A model generated the notes under the pieces. It saw only the letters and a list, made by a program, of their open reading frames with translations. It was not told the origin of the DNA and did not search any database. This document shows positions 52,216-64,000 of a stretch of DNA of 64,000 nucleotides, in pieces. Position 1 is the stretch's first letter, and every line of letters starts with the position of its first letter. This stretch comes from Sinohyriopsis cumingii (lineage: Eukaryota; Mollusca; Bivalvia; Unionida; Unionidae): positions 161,011,398-161,075,397 of the forward strand of contig CM068825.1 in NCBI GenBank assembly GCA_028554795.2, in the 5' to 3' direction. A program made the translations under genes and the position numbers.

Positions 52216-52598
52216 ACGACTATTACTGATTTATCACATAGTCGGTACACCTTCCCTATAGTTTCATATTGTTGATATTATAGCATGTGAACATATCGCC
52301 TTATGTGATTCTGATTGGTCCAAATAAGCCCATGAAATCAGTGTGCAATATTCTCTATATTGACTGGTTGCGATCGTGGGGGAAATTGTTTAACCCAGCC
52401 TTCTGGAATGCTTTGCTGTCAATTAACGCGTTGACTGCCATGTTTTGATTCGATTCATGAAAGGAATTGGGGATAAATGGTCTCGTCCGTCTGAACATGG
52501 CCAATTTACCTGTTATGTCATGTATAACATATAACATGAAAAATGGCTAAAACCTCCAAGAAAAGAACAACAATAAGTAAAAACTAAGCGTATTGCTC
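52216..52598. other. Host intergenic DNA, nothing recognised
   Basis: No gene or repeat is visible between the minisatellite and the next SINE. Confidence 0.5.
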
Positions 52599-52606
52599 TG
52601 TTCTTG

Positions 52607-52859
52607 GCGGGGGCCCCGAGTGGCCGAGTGGTATAAAGCGCTCTTCGTTACGGATCACTGCCATCTCACCTCTGTCTGCGGCGGTTCGAGTCTCGGATTC
52701 AGCCAATGTGGGTATGTGAGAAAGCTTGCCAGTAGCTTCTCGTGGGTCGGTGGTTCTTTCCGGGGTTTTCCCGGGTTCTTCCTCCACCATTAATACTGGC
52801 CGCCATGTATAGCCTATCTTGTGCTGAAAAATGGCGTTAAACCCCACAACAACAACAAC
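52607..52859 (+). mobile_element. tRNA-derived SINE, plus strand
   Basis: Close copy of the 51,620 SINE: same head (GAGTGGCCGAGTGGTATAAAG), B box GGTTCGAGTC, body and (CAA)n tail. Imperfect flanking duplication GTTCTTGGCG / GTTCATGGCG. Confidence 0.88.
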
Positions 52860-52869
52860 AGTTCATGGC

Positions 52870-54594
<1,725 letters not shown>

Positions 54595-54599
54595 AAAGT

Positions 54600-56014
54600 A
54601 TGTATTTGCATGTCACCAGACTACGAAATCTAAGGAACAGTTAAGAAGAGTTCACTAAATCGGCTGCTCAGTGCAGCAAGTTAATTCTAATACAATAAAC
54701 TATCTTCAGTGTTGTGAGATTCCAACAGAAAGCAAAGCAGGAAATCAATATGTTAATGCCACATTGAAAGAACAGTCAGTGATGTGTTCCTAATTCAATG
54801 ACATATAAATCCTTTTCTTTAATTCAAAAGAAATTCCCGAGTCGAAACATTAAACTCAATTAAAGATTTATGACTAAGTTGTAATGTTTTTGTGCATATG
54901 AATCGAAAGGAGTGTAGAAATTGCGCATTGCCATTTTGTAAGGAAATCGTTTCGAGCTCGATTTTGGTATGAAAAATAATAACATGTTCATTTTAATGTC
55001 ACGTCCAAGCCATCTCAAAATTATTCTGTTTCGTGGATTAATACAATCTAATTACTATTATATATCAATGAGGAGTACAATCATTGACATCTAAATATGT
55101 TACTTTTAATTTGTATTATTTCTTTCGCATTTGTTTTTCTTTAGAAGGGTGGAATTGACATGGTTTTCAACGTCTAACACGTTCTCTGGCAATTGTTGTT
55201 GAAGAATAATTAATTGTGAGAACGATGAACATGAACCAAATCACAAAGACTTCAATAAATTTAAGATTTGGTGACAATAATTCCGGGTAATCAAAGAAAA
55301 TATAAAAACGTTAAAGACATAACTTCAGCTAAAAAGATGACGGCAAATTGATTCCGATATGTGCGAACATAATAAAGTCGACACTGAATCCAACCTAAGT
55401 ATCAACATTGACTCCAACCTTAAGTACCAACATTGACTTCAACCATAAAGTACCAACACTGACTTCAACTTCAAAACTGAGAAAATCGTCTCGCAGGGCC
55501 GGTGCTTGTATTATGCGCCCTAGGCAAACCTTCCAACTTTGCGCCCACTGCCCCGTCCCCTCGGGACATCGCTTATTTTAAACTTTAAAAAATGAATACT
55601 GCATAATGTGACATTGTTCATTAGTGTTAATACATGTTTGCCAAGCTGACAATACGGCGATTAGGAGGCAGCAGAGCTGAAGTTGGTTATATCTGTAAAG
55701 AAGCAGAGGGGCTTAACAGACCAGGGGAATTGAAGGAAAGTGCGGTCTCAGGAGAAAACATCCCAAAAATATACTCACGCAGACAAATATACTTAGTTAC
55801 ATAATCCAAATCATTTAGATAAAGTAATTGAATAAAAAAAAACTTCGTGGTCTTCAGAAGAAAGTGGTAAATGAAAGAGCCTCAATAAGGGGCTGCCGAA
55901 GACGTGAAATTATTTTTCATTAATAACCGCGAAAAATTGGTCACAGCCCCTCTGCTGCTGTACAATTGCCAAAGTAATTTGTTAAAGTTATTGAAGTAAA
56001 ATATTTTATATATC
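54600..56014. other. Host DNA with possible transposon end near 55,494
   Basis: Mostly featureless. CAGGGCCGGTGCTTGTATTA at 55,494 and following, then TGCGCCCTAGGCAAAC, resembles the terminal sequence of a class of DNA transposons common in animals (memory), but no partner end was found. A short AACATTGACTCCAACC repeat lies at 55,385-55,475. The left boundary of the second virus-like element should lie in 55.6-56.0 kb but no inverted repeat can be assigned without its other end. Confidence 0.4.
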
Positions 56015-57529
56015 ATGACTGTTGGAGAACCACATTCAGCTATAATAGCAAAGGAGCATTTAACGGCATTAAGGAAATTAATTCCTGTTAGAGAATCTGT
56101 CAAAAGAAAAATACGAGCGTATCAAGATGAAAAATTAGGATTTAGTGATTTTACTTCGGAATTATTTAAACCTGTGACTAAAACAACTGAACAGGTCGTG
56201 TTTGGAGAGATTAAAGATCCTGAAGTGAGAAAAACAGGAATTCTACCTGTGTTGAAGAAGATTGAAGAACAAACTATACCTCGACCTGTTCCTACCCCTG
56301 TTGTTGAAGTTATACAAGCAGCTCAGCCTAAAATCAAATCTAAAGCTAAAAAAGTTAGTTACAGACCTGGAAGACCTGATATACCTCAGGAGGAAGAATT
56401 TGAAGAAGAAAGATATACAGGGGTTCGCGGGGCTGATACATTTACTAATGAAGCTATTAGTACAATACGATCATTTAGAAATAACGTAGAGTTAGCTGAT
56501 TTTACCAAGAGTAATTTTAATCTTAAATATCAATATTTTAAAGACAGATTCAAAAACGAAGATATAACTTTTGATAAATGGAAAAGATGGATATATTATG
56601 TAGCTAATAATACTGATCGTGTCTCTAAAAATGATCCGGATTATCTTGATTTTATTCATGAGGTAGATAGACCTCCAATCTCATCTTAATCTTCATCTAA
56701 ACCAAGATCTCCACCTCAACCAAGATCTCCATCTAAACCAAGATCTCCACCTGAACCAAGATCTCCATCTAAACCAAGATCTCCACCTGAACCAAGATCT
56801 CCACCTGAACCAAGATCTCCACCTGAACCAAGATCTCCATCTAAACCAAGATCTCCACCTGAACCAAGATCTCCATCTAAACCAAGATCTCCACCTGAAC
56901 CAAGATCTCCACCTTTATCTGAACCAAGATCTCCACCTTTATCTGAACCAAGATCTCCACCTGAACCAGAATCTTCACCTTGTGAACCAGAATCTTTAAA
57001 TCCAAGGGAATTTTTTACCGATAAAGCTATTCAATATTTTGGGGATAAAAATAAATTAATTGATATTATGGCATTTGGTTTTGAAAAGAGAGATACTTTT
57101 CTAAAGGAAAAATTTAAATCTTCGAAATGTGATATATCTAGTACTATGTGGCCCATTTTTATTTATTCTACTATCAGAGGTATTATGCCCGATATAGGAG
57201 ATCAAGATCTACGTAGATTTTTAGATGTAATAGATCAAACTAAATCTGATAAACAAGCTGAAAAATATTTTCATCGCAATTTTGATAGAATATATGGCGA
57301 ACAACCTGGCGCTACCGGTAGCGGTTACAGCACAATCTGCCCTGACAGTGTTGTTAACGACGTATCTCGATTAGAAGTTCTTATTGGAGGAAAACGAGCT
57401 GGAAATAATTCACGTGAAATAACTAACGAGGCAGCAGATATTTGCAAAAGATTATTTAGCGGCAAAATTATAGATGTTCAAACTTACAGAAATTTAATCG
57501 ATGAAATTGTTGACGGGTATAGCGACTAG
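56015..57529 (+). pseudogene. Virus-like protein with PRSPPE repeats, one in-frame stop
   Basis: One frame is open from ATG 56,015 to TAG 57,529 except for a TAA at 56,687. The N-terminal part (224 aa, MTVGEPHSAIIAKEHLTALR, then FTSELFKPVTKTTEQV) is helical and charged. The middle (about 56,697-56,985) encodes ~15 repeats alternating PRSPPE and PRSPSK. The C-terminal part (NPREFFTDKAIQYFGDKNKL to VDGYSD) is a globular domain. N-terminal phrases resemble those of uncharacterised proteins in capsid-bearing elements of invertebrates (memory). An upstream position next to capsid genes suggests a structural or packaging-associated role. The stop may be real decay or an error. Confidence 0.65.
56697..56985 (+). 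repeat. 18-bp tandem repeat coding PRSPPE/PRSPSK
   Basis: About fifteen copies of CCAAGATCTCCACCTGAA or the variant with CCATCTAAA, in frame with both flanking coding parts. Two units are extended by the codons TTATCT. Confidence 0.93.
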
Positions 57530-57556
57530 TTGTTAGATAAATAATATTAAATAAAG

Positions 57557-57976
57557 ATGATAGTCCACAAACATCACCGAAGGCCAGCACAAGTTCGTGT
57601 TGTTAATTCCAGATTACCTGTATATAAACTTGTTCATGTCAGTGGAATTACTAGTTTAGTTACCAGAATAGCACCTAAAGTTGGACCAATTGCTAAACAA
57701 TTAGCGATGAAAGCAATTGGATTTGTTCGCGATAAAGCTACTGCTGCTGTTGGTGATTTAGCAGGTAAAGCTTTTATTGCCATTAAAGATAAAATCACAA
57801 AATTGGTATTTAAAAAAGCCAAATTACCTAGCACTGCTGTGATGCCTAGCGATATCAGTAAAATTATTAATGGTGCGGCGAATCAGAAATTAGCTGAATT
57901 AACGAATAAAATGGAAATTGCCACTCAACCAAACACCAGCTTTATATCAGGTAGCGGTCTTCGTTTTAGAAGATAA
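57557..57976 (+). CDS. Small basic/helical virion-like protein
   Basis: 139 aa, MIVHKHHRRPAQVRVVNSRL, with a long amphipathic helical middle (ITSLVTRIAPKVGPIAKQLA, DKATAAVGDLAGKAFIAIKD) and a basic C-terminus GSGLRFRR. Its size, charge and position directly before the capsid gene parallel the pVI/core-like protein of the complete Polinton, but there is no clear sequence similarity. Intact frame. Confidence 0.6.
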   Translation: MIVHKHHRRPAQVRVVNSRLPVYKLVHVSGITSLVTRIAPKVGPIAKQLAMKAIGFVRDKATAAVGDLAGKAFIAIKDKITKLVFKKAKLPSTAVMPSDISKIINGAANQKLAELTNKMEIATQPNTSFISGSGLRFRR

Positions 57977-57993
57977 TTATTAATTATAATAAA

Positions 57994-59370
57994 ATGTTTG
58001 CAAGAGTATCAAACGAAGCATTTGACATGGATGAGTCAGTCGGCAAGGACACATCGTTGCGTGATCATCAATATTTTTCATATGACGCGGTAACACCAAA
58101 ATAGTCAAAATCGTGTTGAAGTTCAAATTCATGACATGACAAGATATTTTCTTCCATCTGAGGCATTTATCGAAGTTGTTGGTGAAATTGTTAGGGCAGA
58201 CAACAACAATAATTTTGACGCAGATGTTAAAATTGGTTTTGTAAATAACGGAATTATGGCATTATTCAAGAGCGCCACATACATGATTGATGGAAGAGAA
58301 ATTGAGTCAATTACTAATGATGTTGATTTAGCTACAACAATTATAGGTCTAGCGAGATATTCAGATGATTTTACTAGATCGGCTGGCCCTAGCATGATGT
58401 TTGCCAAAGATAATTCTGATGCAGCTGAACATTTGCAATTTAATGTTAGGCAACCAAGAGATCGTGGTGCTCCTCCTGCTGATGCCGGTGTCGAGGATAT
58501 GATTATTAATGTTAATCCCAATTTAAACTTAGGTTTTGCTGCACGAAAGCAATGTTGGTAGGAAATAACAGAAATTTTTCATGCGCGATTCCCTTATCGC
58601 ATATATTTGGCTTTTGCAGAAATTTCAGAAAGGTAATTTTTGGAGCGAAACACACTTTAACTCTTATTCGAAAGGGTAGCAATAATGCCATCTGGCGGAC
58701 TGGTGGCGTTGACGGTAAAGTTAACATAACTAAATTTACCTTGTGGATGCCAGCGCTAGTTCCATCAGTAATTGAAGAAGAAAAGTTAATGTCATTCATG
58801 GACAGCGGCGGTAAATCAATAATGTTGTGGTTGACAACATCAACTGATACAATATTAACAAATATTAATGGTGATTACACCTGGCGTATTGCAGCTCAAC
58901 AAGGCATTTCAGCACCACGACATATTTTCATTGCTTTTCAAAACAACAACAGATACGATCAAACTCACAGTCACATGATATTTGATAACGTTGCAGCTAC
59001 CAACGTGTCGTTGAGAATTAATGGGCAGCAAGAACCATCTGAAGAAATATTGATAAATTTTGAAACGTATTCAACAGCTCGTGCATATCATCGATTGTTA
59101 AGTTATATGGGGCGAGATCAAAATATTGACACGGGATTGCAAATATCGCAGCTAGATTTTAATACGCGCTACCCGATCTATTATTTTTCACTAGAACATC
59201 TTGATTTGATAAAACAATCTGTTGTTGATATTCATTTTAAAGCAAGAATTACAATTGGGGCTGGAGCTAACTACAAAGTTATTGCTGTGATTCTCAGTGA
59301 CAAAACTATGATTTTAGAGGGAATTAGTGGCAGAATGAGAGTTGTTGATGCACCTGTGGAAAATATGTAA
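57994..59370 (+). pseudogene. Capsid protein (probable double jelly-roll), frameshifted
   Basis: Three consecutive frame parts: MFARVSNEAFDMDESVGKD (57,994 to about 58,100), MTRYFLPSEAFIEVVGEIV to NVRQPRDRG (58,136-58,561), and from 58,552 NNRNFSCAIPLSHIFGF to the end. Conserved-looking phrases ATYMIDGREIES, DDFTRSAGPSMMFAKD, LRINGQQEPSEE and VVDIHFKARIT have a beta-rich capsid character, and length (about 455 residues) equals the Polinton hexon. Assignment as a major capsid protein is inferred from this, its neighbours and remembered homologues in invertebrate genomes. Breaks lie near 58,105 and 58,550. Confidence 0.65.
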
Positions 59371-59402
59371 TTTGTAATTTAAATTCCTGCTGATAAATAT
59401 AA

Positions 59403-59795
59403 ATGCCATACGATCATGTTAGTGTGACTCTGACCCTGGGTCAGATAAATAAACTTCAATCAAAAAAAGCTAGCTCGATAAAATTAACGTTAAAAAATTC
59501 ACAACTTCATGGTGGACCAAATAAATTATCATTAACTAAAACTCAACACAAGCGTTTCAATAGAGCCAAATCAGCAAATACTGGAGTTAGCGTTAATCTC
59601 AGTCCAGGAGCTATCAAAAATATGGTTAAAGTTGGTGGATTTTTCCCGCTATTAGGATTAATTCCTGGATTAATGGCTGCCGCTGCTCCGGCTATAGCAA
59701 AAGCTGCTGCATTAGGTGCGGTTGGATATGCAGGTAGCAAATTAGCAGAAAAAATAACAAGAGGACGATATGGTAAAAAAAAGGTCGTGGCCTGA
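59403..59795 (+). CDS. Small virion-like protein with hydrophobic Ala/Gly-rich segment
   Basis: 130 aa, MPYDHVSVTLTLGQINKLQS. Beta/Thr-rich basic N-terminal half (KASSIKLTLKNSQLHGG, LSLTKTQHKRF), then KVGGFFPLLGLIPGLMAAAA, a hydrophobic stretch typical of membrane-active capsid proteins, and a basic end RGRYGKKK. The GG before the hydrophobic part could be a maturation-protease site. Intact frame. Confidence 0.6.
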   Translation: MPYDHVSVTLTLGQINKLQSKKASSIKLTLKNSQLHGGPNKLSLTKTQHKRFNRAKSANTGVSVNLSPGAIKNMVKVGGFFPLLGLIPGLMAAAAPAIAKAAALGAVGYAGSKLAEKITRGRYGKKKVVA

Positions 59796-59850
59796 GGTTG
59801 CCAGGAACTTACGGCAGCGGCCTGAGGTTGCCAGGAACATACCAGTAGCG

Positions 59851-60138
59851 ATGTCAAATTTAGATCTATCTAATGAAGTGAAAAAGAAGAAAATTAAATT
59901 TTTTAGAGGAATATTTATGCAAGATCAATTACCAGCAAAACCAAATTATTTGGAGACGGGAATTATAAATCTCGATGACAGCATTGGGCCAGGAACACAT
60001 TGGGTCGCTTACGGAATTAATCCACGTGAAATTATATATTTTGACTCATACGGGCTGGCTCCACCAAATGAATTTATCAATTACGCAAAACAATTAAAAC
60101 TCCGATCTGGTATTCAACGCTACCAAAACAAACTTTAA
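59851..60138 (+). pseudogene. Adenain-like protease, truncated before the catalytic Cys
   Basis: MSNLDLSNEVKKKKIKFFRG, then FMQDQLPAKPN, PGTHWVAYGI with the catalytic His, and YFDSYGLAPP with the Asp region, the same order as adenains. The frame stops at 60,138. The continuing sequence (GSEVINVLDAISKSS, another frame to about 60,245) resembles the distal part, but no CGxxC nucleophile segment is seen between. Probable internal deletion plus frameshift. A 31-bp direct duplication (GGCCTGAGGTTGCCAGGAAC twice, 59,788-59,840) lies just upstream. Confidence 0.6.
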
Positions 60139-60238
60139 CTGATCCGCGGTAGTGAAGTAATTAATGTTCTTGATGCGATATCAAAATCATCGTTGCCGTA
60201 TCACAAAATCGTACTTAAATATACATCAGATAAATATA

Positions 60239-63200
60239 ATGGTTGACATTTTTGGAAGGTCATTAATAAGAGAAAAAAAATCTGACGTTGATTTATCAAA
60301 ATTTGCAACAAAAGATGACCTTAACAATTTATTATCGATATCAGAAATAAATCCTGACGAGATTGTTATTTTTCAAGATCAACATGGAAAATTAAAAACG
60401 AGTAATGTTAAAATTGCTGATGTGGTTCAGCGGGTACATGTGACTGAATTGCGAGGAATTGTTAGTGAAACTGACAAAAAATTGGTGAAACTGACAAAAA
60501 AATTGGTGAAACTGACGAAAAAATTGGTGAAAATGACAAAAAAATTACAAAAGTTCAAAGTGATTTTACCAGCCATGTAACTGATTTTGCTAATTTGCGA
60601 ACAACTGTTAGTGAAGCTGACAAAAAAATTAGTGAAGTTGACAAAAAAATTAGTGAAGCTGACAAAAAAATTGGTGAAACTGACAAAAAAATTGGTGAAA
60701 CTGACAAAAAAAATTAGTAAGGTTCAGGGTGATTTTACTGGTCATGTAACTGAATTTGCTAATTTACGAACAACTGTTGGTGAAACTGACAAAAAAATTA
60801 GTAAAGTTCAAGGTGATTTTACTGGCCATGTAACTGAATTTAATAATTTACGAACAACTGTTGGTGAAACTGACAAAAAATTGGTGAAGCTGACAAAAAA
60901 ATTAGTAAGGTTCAAGGTGATTTTACTAGTCATGTAACTGAATTTAATAATTTACGAACAACTGTTGGTGAAACTGACAAAAAAAATTAGTGAAACTGAC
61001 AACAAAATTAGTAAAGTTCAAGGTGATTTTACTGGTCATGTAACTGATTTTAATAATTTACGAACAACTGTTGGTGAAACTGACAAAAAATTTGCTGGTC
61101 ATGTAACTGAATTTAATAATTTACGAACAACTGTTGGTGAAGCTAACAAAAAAATTACAGAAGTTCAAAGTAAATTTACTAGCCACGTAACTGAATTTGC
61201 TAATTTACGAACAACTGTTGGTGAGGCTAACAAAAAAATTACAGCGGTTCAAGGTGATTTTACTGGCCACATAACTGATTTTAATGGTTTAAAAAAAGAT
61301 TTTGAAAATATTAAAGGAAAAATTGAAAAATCCCAAAGTGATTTTACCGGCCATGTATCTGATTTTACTAATTTACGAGGAATTGTTAATGAGGCTAATG
61401 AAAAAATTGCGCGAGCTAATGAAGAAATTGAACGAGCAAAGAAAGAAATTGAACGATCCCAAGGTGATTTTGTTGGCTTGCAAGAAACTGTTAGAAAAGC
61501 TGATGCAGAAATTACTGAAACTAACAAAAGAATTAAAAAATCTCAAGATGATTTTAATAAAAAAAGTTGAAGAAATTGAAAAATCTCGTGGTGGTGATTT
61601 TACTGAGTTACAAAAAGCTGTTAATGAAGCTAATGCAGAAATTAATAAAATTAGTAAAGATATCAAAGAATCTCAGGTTAAATTTATTAATGAAATTAAT
61701 GCAAAAATTACAAAATCTCGAGGTGATTTTACTAACTTGCAAAATGCTGTTGGATCAGCTAATGCAAAAATTACAAAAGCTTACGAAGATATAAAAAAAT
61801 CTCAAGATGATTTTACCAAAAAAGTTGACGAAAAATTTCTTGCAGCTAACTTGGCAATTACGAAATCCCAAGATAATTTTGCTGGCTTGCAAGAAACTGT
61901 TACAAAAACTGTAGGGGAAATTGAGCGAGATAATGAAGAAAATAAAAAAGCTAAAGCCCAGCGTGAGAAAGATACTCGATTAGTTTTTGAAGATCTCAAC
62001 AGAATAATGCACGAAAAATTCGAAGAAATTAAAAAAGCTCAAGCTGATTCTATCACAAAAAATGAAGAAAAAATTACGCGAGCTATAAATTACAAAAGCT
62101 AACGAAAAAATTACAAAATTTGAAAGTGATTTTGCTGACCATATGACTGAATTTAATAACTTGCGAAAAAATTCCAGAAAAGCTTTTAATGATCTTACAA
62201 AAATTCAAGGTGATTTTACTAAACATGTAACTGAATTTAATACTTTACATGAAACTGTTAGTAAAGCTGACGAAAAAATTACAGGTGATTTTACTACCTT
62301 GCGAGAAACTGTTGCAAAATCTGTCGGAGAAATTAGTAAAATTAGCGAAGATGTTAAAAAAGATAAAGATAATCTTGTTAAAAAATTGAAGAAAGACTTG
62401 TAAAACTTTTCGAAGATTATGTAAAATCAGTTGAAAAATTTGGAAAAGAATTTGAAAAATTTAAAAATGATGCTACAACAGCTAATGAAAAAATTGCAGT
62501 GGTTCAAGGTGAATTTACTAAACATGTGACTGAATTTAATACCTTGCGAGGTGAAGCTGACAAAAAATTGGTGAAGCTGACAAAAAAATTAGTAAAATTC
62601 AAGGTGATTTTACTGGCCATGTGACTGAATTTACTACTTTACGAGAAACTGTTGGTGAAGCTAATGCAATTATCACAAACGTTCAAGGTGATTTTACTAA
62701 ACATATAACTGATTTTACTACTTTACGAGGAACTGTTAGTAAAGCTGACGAAAAAATTACAAAAGTTCAAGGTGATTTTACTAGTCATGTAAATGAATTT
62801 AATAAATTGAATGAAACTGTTAAGGTAAATAAAAAAATTGTTGATAAAATCGCTCAAACAAAAATTGAAACAGATTTAGCAATTAATACAGCTGCTAAAC
62901 GAGCTGATGATGCTATCGATGAGATAAATAAAGCTAATGCAATTATTACAAAAATTCAGGGTGATTTTGCTGGCTTACAAAATAATTTTGAAATAGCTCA
63001 AGGTAAAATCAACGAGGATAACAAAGATTCAGTTAAACTCATTAAAGATATTAGAGGCGATATTGAAATTATTAATGAATCTATCAGGAGAATTAATGAA
63101 TTTTCCTGGCAGATTAAAGAAATTAATACCAAAAATGAACTTATTAAATTTCCACCTGGAACAGAACAAAGTCATATCAAAAATTTAACGTTTACTGTGG

Positions 63201-63469
63201 CGTCCGGAAAAGGTACCTGGACTCCAACCGCTAATAAATTGACTTATATGTCGCCAATTATTGGCTTGTGTAGAATAACTGTTTTTTCTTCGCCACAATT
63301 TAAGATAATTTTTAGTGACAAAACTTATCCAAATTCCTTCATTATTATAACGAACAAAGATGTTGAATTAAATTTTACGCTAGAACCACCAGATCGAACA
63401 ACAGATTCAGTTATATATTTGTGGTTTGTAGAATTTATCACTAAAATTCCATCATTTGAAGATATTTGA
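60239..63469 (+). pseudogene. Long coiled-coil fibre-like protein with ~20-25-residue repeats, frameshifted
   Basis: Starts MVDIFGRSLIREKKSDVDLS with an ATKDDLNNLL and EIVIFQDQHGKL head. Then come more than 2.5 kb of repeats of the type VQGDFTGHVTEF, NNLRTTVGE, and DKKISK, grading into AN-EKI/EI-KSQ repeats. It ends in a beta-rich domain (ELIKFPPGTEQSHIKNLTFT to PSFEDI). This head/coiled-shaft/knob order is like viral or phage fibres. The frame changes at least six times, mostly at A5-A7 runs in GACAAAAAA. If intact it would exceed 1,000 residues. Receptor binding is inference. Confidence 0.65.
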
Positions 63470-63479
63470 AAATTAAATA

Positions 63480-63954
63480 ATGACCGAATACAGATACAAC
63501 CAAGCTAGATCATGGCAGGATTCGTTAAAACTCACCATAGATCTGTATTTAGCAAAAATAAAAAAATACCAGCGACGATTGGTTGTCATTGATGTAATTG
63601 TTCATTCAGTTAGCGCCGCTGTTGCTGGCACAGGAATAATATTATCCGCGATACCTGTCACTGTCATCGCAGTTTGTGTAATTACGGCAGTTGCTGGCGT
63701 TTTAAATATTATTGCAAAAAAAAATATCGTCGTGCGCGAATACAAAATTAACTTCGTATATAAATAAACTTAACGCGGCAACAGTTGCATATGCAAAATT
63801 ATCTTCGTTGTTATCGGAATTTCTAAATGACGGAATTATTTCTGATGATGAATTTTCTGCTATTGTAGTGATGATTAATAATAATGTCGCTGGAACAGAT
63901 TGTAACGAACACAAATCTACGAAGAACAACAATGATATCGGCGAGCTCAACTAA
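63480..63954 (+). pseudogene. Membrane protein with Ala/Val-rich TM hairpin, frameshifted
   Basis: MTEYRYNQARSWQDSLKLTI, a helical region, then two hydrophobic segments (VHSVSAAVAGTGIILSAIPV and VIAVCVITAVAGVLNI). An A9 run (about 63,716-63,724) follows; the frame then ends at 63,767, while another frame continues with SYINKLNAATVAYAKLSSLL to 63,954. The two parts probably form one protein with a 1-nt length change in the A-run. Function unknown. Confidence 0.55.
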
Positions 63955-64000
63955 TCCAGAATTTAGTGTAATTTTCCCAATACCGATATCTGTTGATGAA
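63932..64000 (+). CDS. Start of a further gene, cut by the window end
   Basis: An ATG overlapping the previous gene's end opens a frame (MISASSTNPEFSVIFPIPIS) that runs to the last base. Too short to identify; the overlap is consistent with compact viral gene packing. Confidence 0.35.
   Translation, partial: MISASSTNPEFSVIFPIPISVDE

Overview
The window is animal nuclear DNA, most likely from an aquatic invertebrate and plausibly a mollusc. The evidence is AT-rich intergenic DNA with many microsatellites, tRNA-derived SINEs with (GTT)n tails, a LINE 3' fragment, a Ty3/gypsy relic, and a repeated invertebrate mobile element present twice. No ordinary host gene was recognised. The species call is inference.

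The centre (28,755-49,319) is a full-length Polinton/Maverick (adintovirus-like) element of 20,565 bp. It has near-identical terminal inverted repeats of about 320-330 bp that begin AGTAGTAAGG, and it is flanked by a perfect 6-bp target duplication, CATGAT. It carries the virion and integration set: B-family DNA polymerase, packaging ATPase, DD35E integrase with a C-terminal chromodomain, penton, double-jelly-roll major capsid protein, adenain-type protease, basic core-like proteins and a two-TM membrane protein. Between polymerase and ATPase lies an accessory block with two BIR (IAP-like) genes, three tandem F-box-like paralogues and a probable tail-anchored protein. Several genes contain 1-nt frameshifts, and two contain an in-frame TGA.

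The most striking observation is at the two ends of this element. Each arm carries short genes for mostly coiled-coil proteins. Their 3' ends show a stem-loop of the metazoan replication-dependent histone class (6-bp stem, 4-nt loop, mostly followed by ACCCA), with a purine-rich AGAAAAGAAA-like element 12-13 nt downstream. Five copies are present. Two of them are inside the inverted repeats and face outward. The right-arm genes also share an upstream module (GGGGGATGTTTTCC...GTCCGCGC...TATAA). The core block instead shows AATAAA signals. This suggests a class of viral transcripts ending like histone mRNAs, which would tie their expression to S phase.

Left of the element, 1-28.7 kb is repeat-rich host DNA: two copies of a roughly 2.2-kb mobile element with a decayed ORF (4.5-6.85 and 20.3-22.4 kb), a Ty3/gypsy relic on the minus strand (13.1-14.95 kb), several tandem arrays including a 26-bp satellite interrupted by a LINE tail (24.6-26.76 kb), and a small decayed piece of another Polinton (27.06-28.06 kb, minus strand; penton plus the following core-like gene).

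Right of the element, 49.3-55.9 kb is host DNA with a 45-bp minisatellite and two SINEs. From about 56.0 kb to the window end is a second, unrelated virus-like element with a different, AT-rich coding style. It has a proline-rich repeat protein, a double-jelly-roll-like capsid protein, small hydrophobic or basic virion-like proteins, a truncated adenain-like protease, a very long repeated coiled-coil fibre-like protein and a membrane protein. Its genes also carry frameshifts, mostly at A-runs, and it continues beyond the window.
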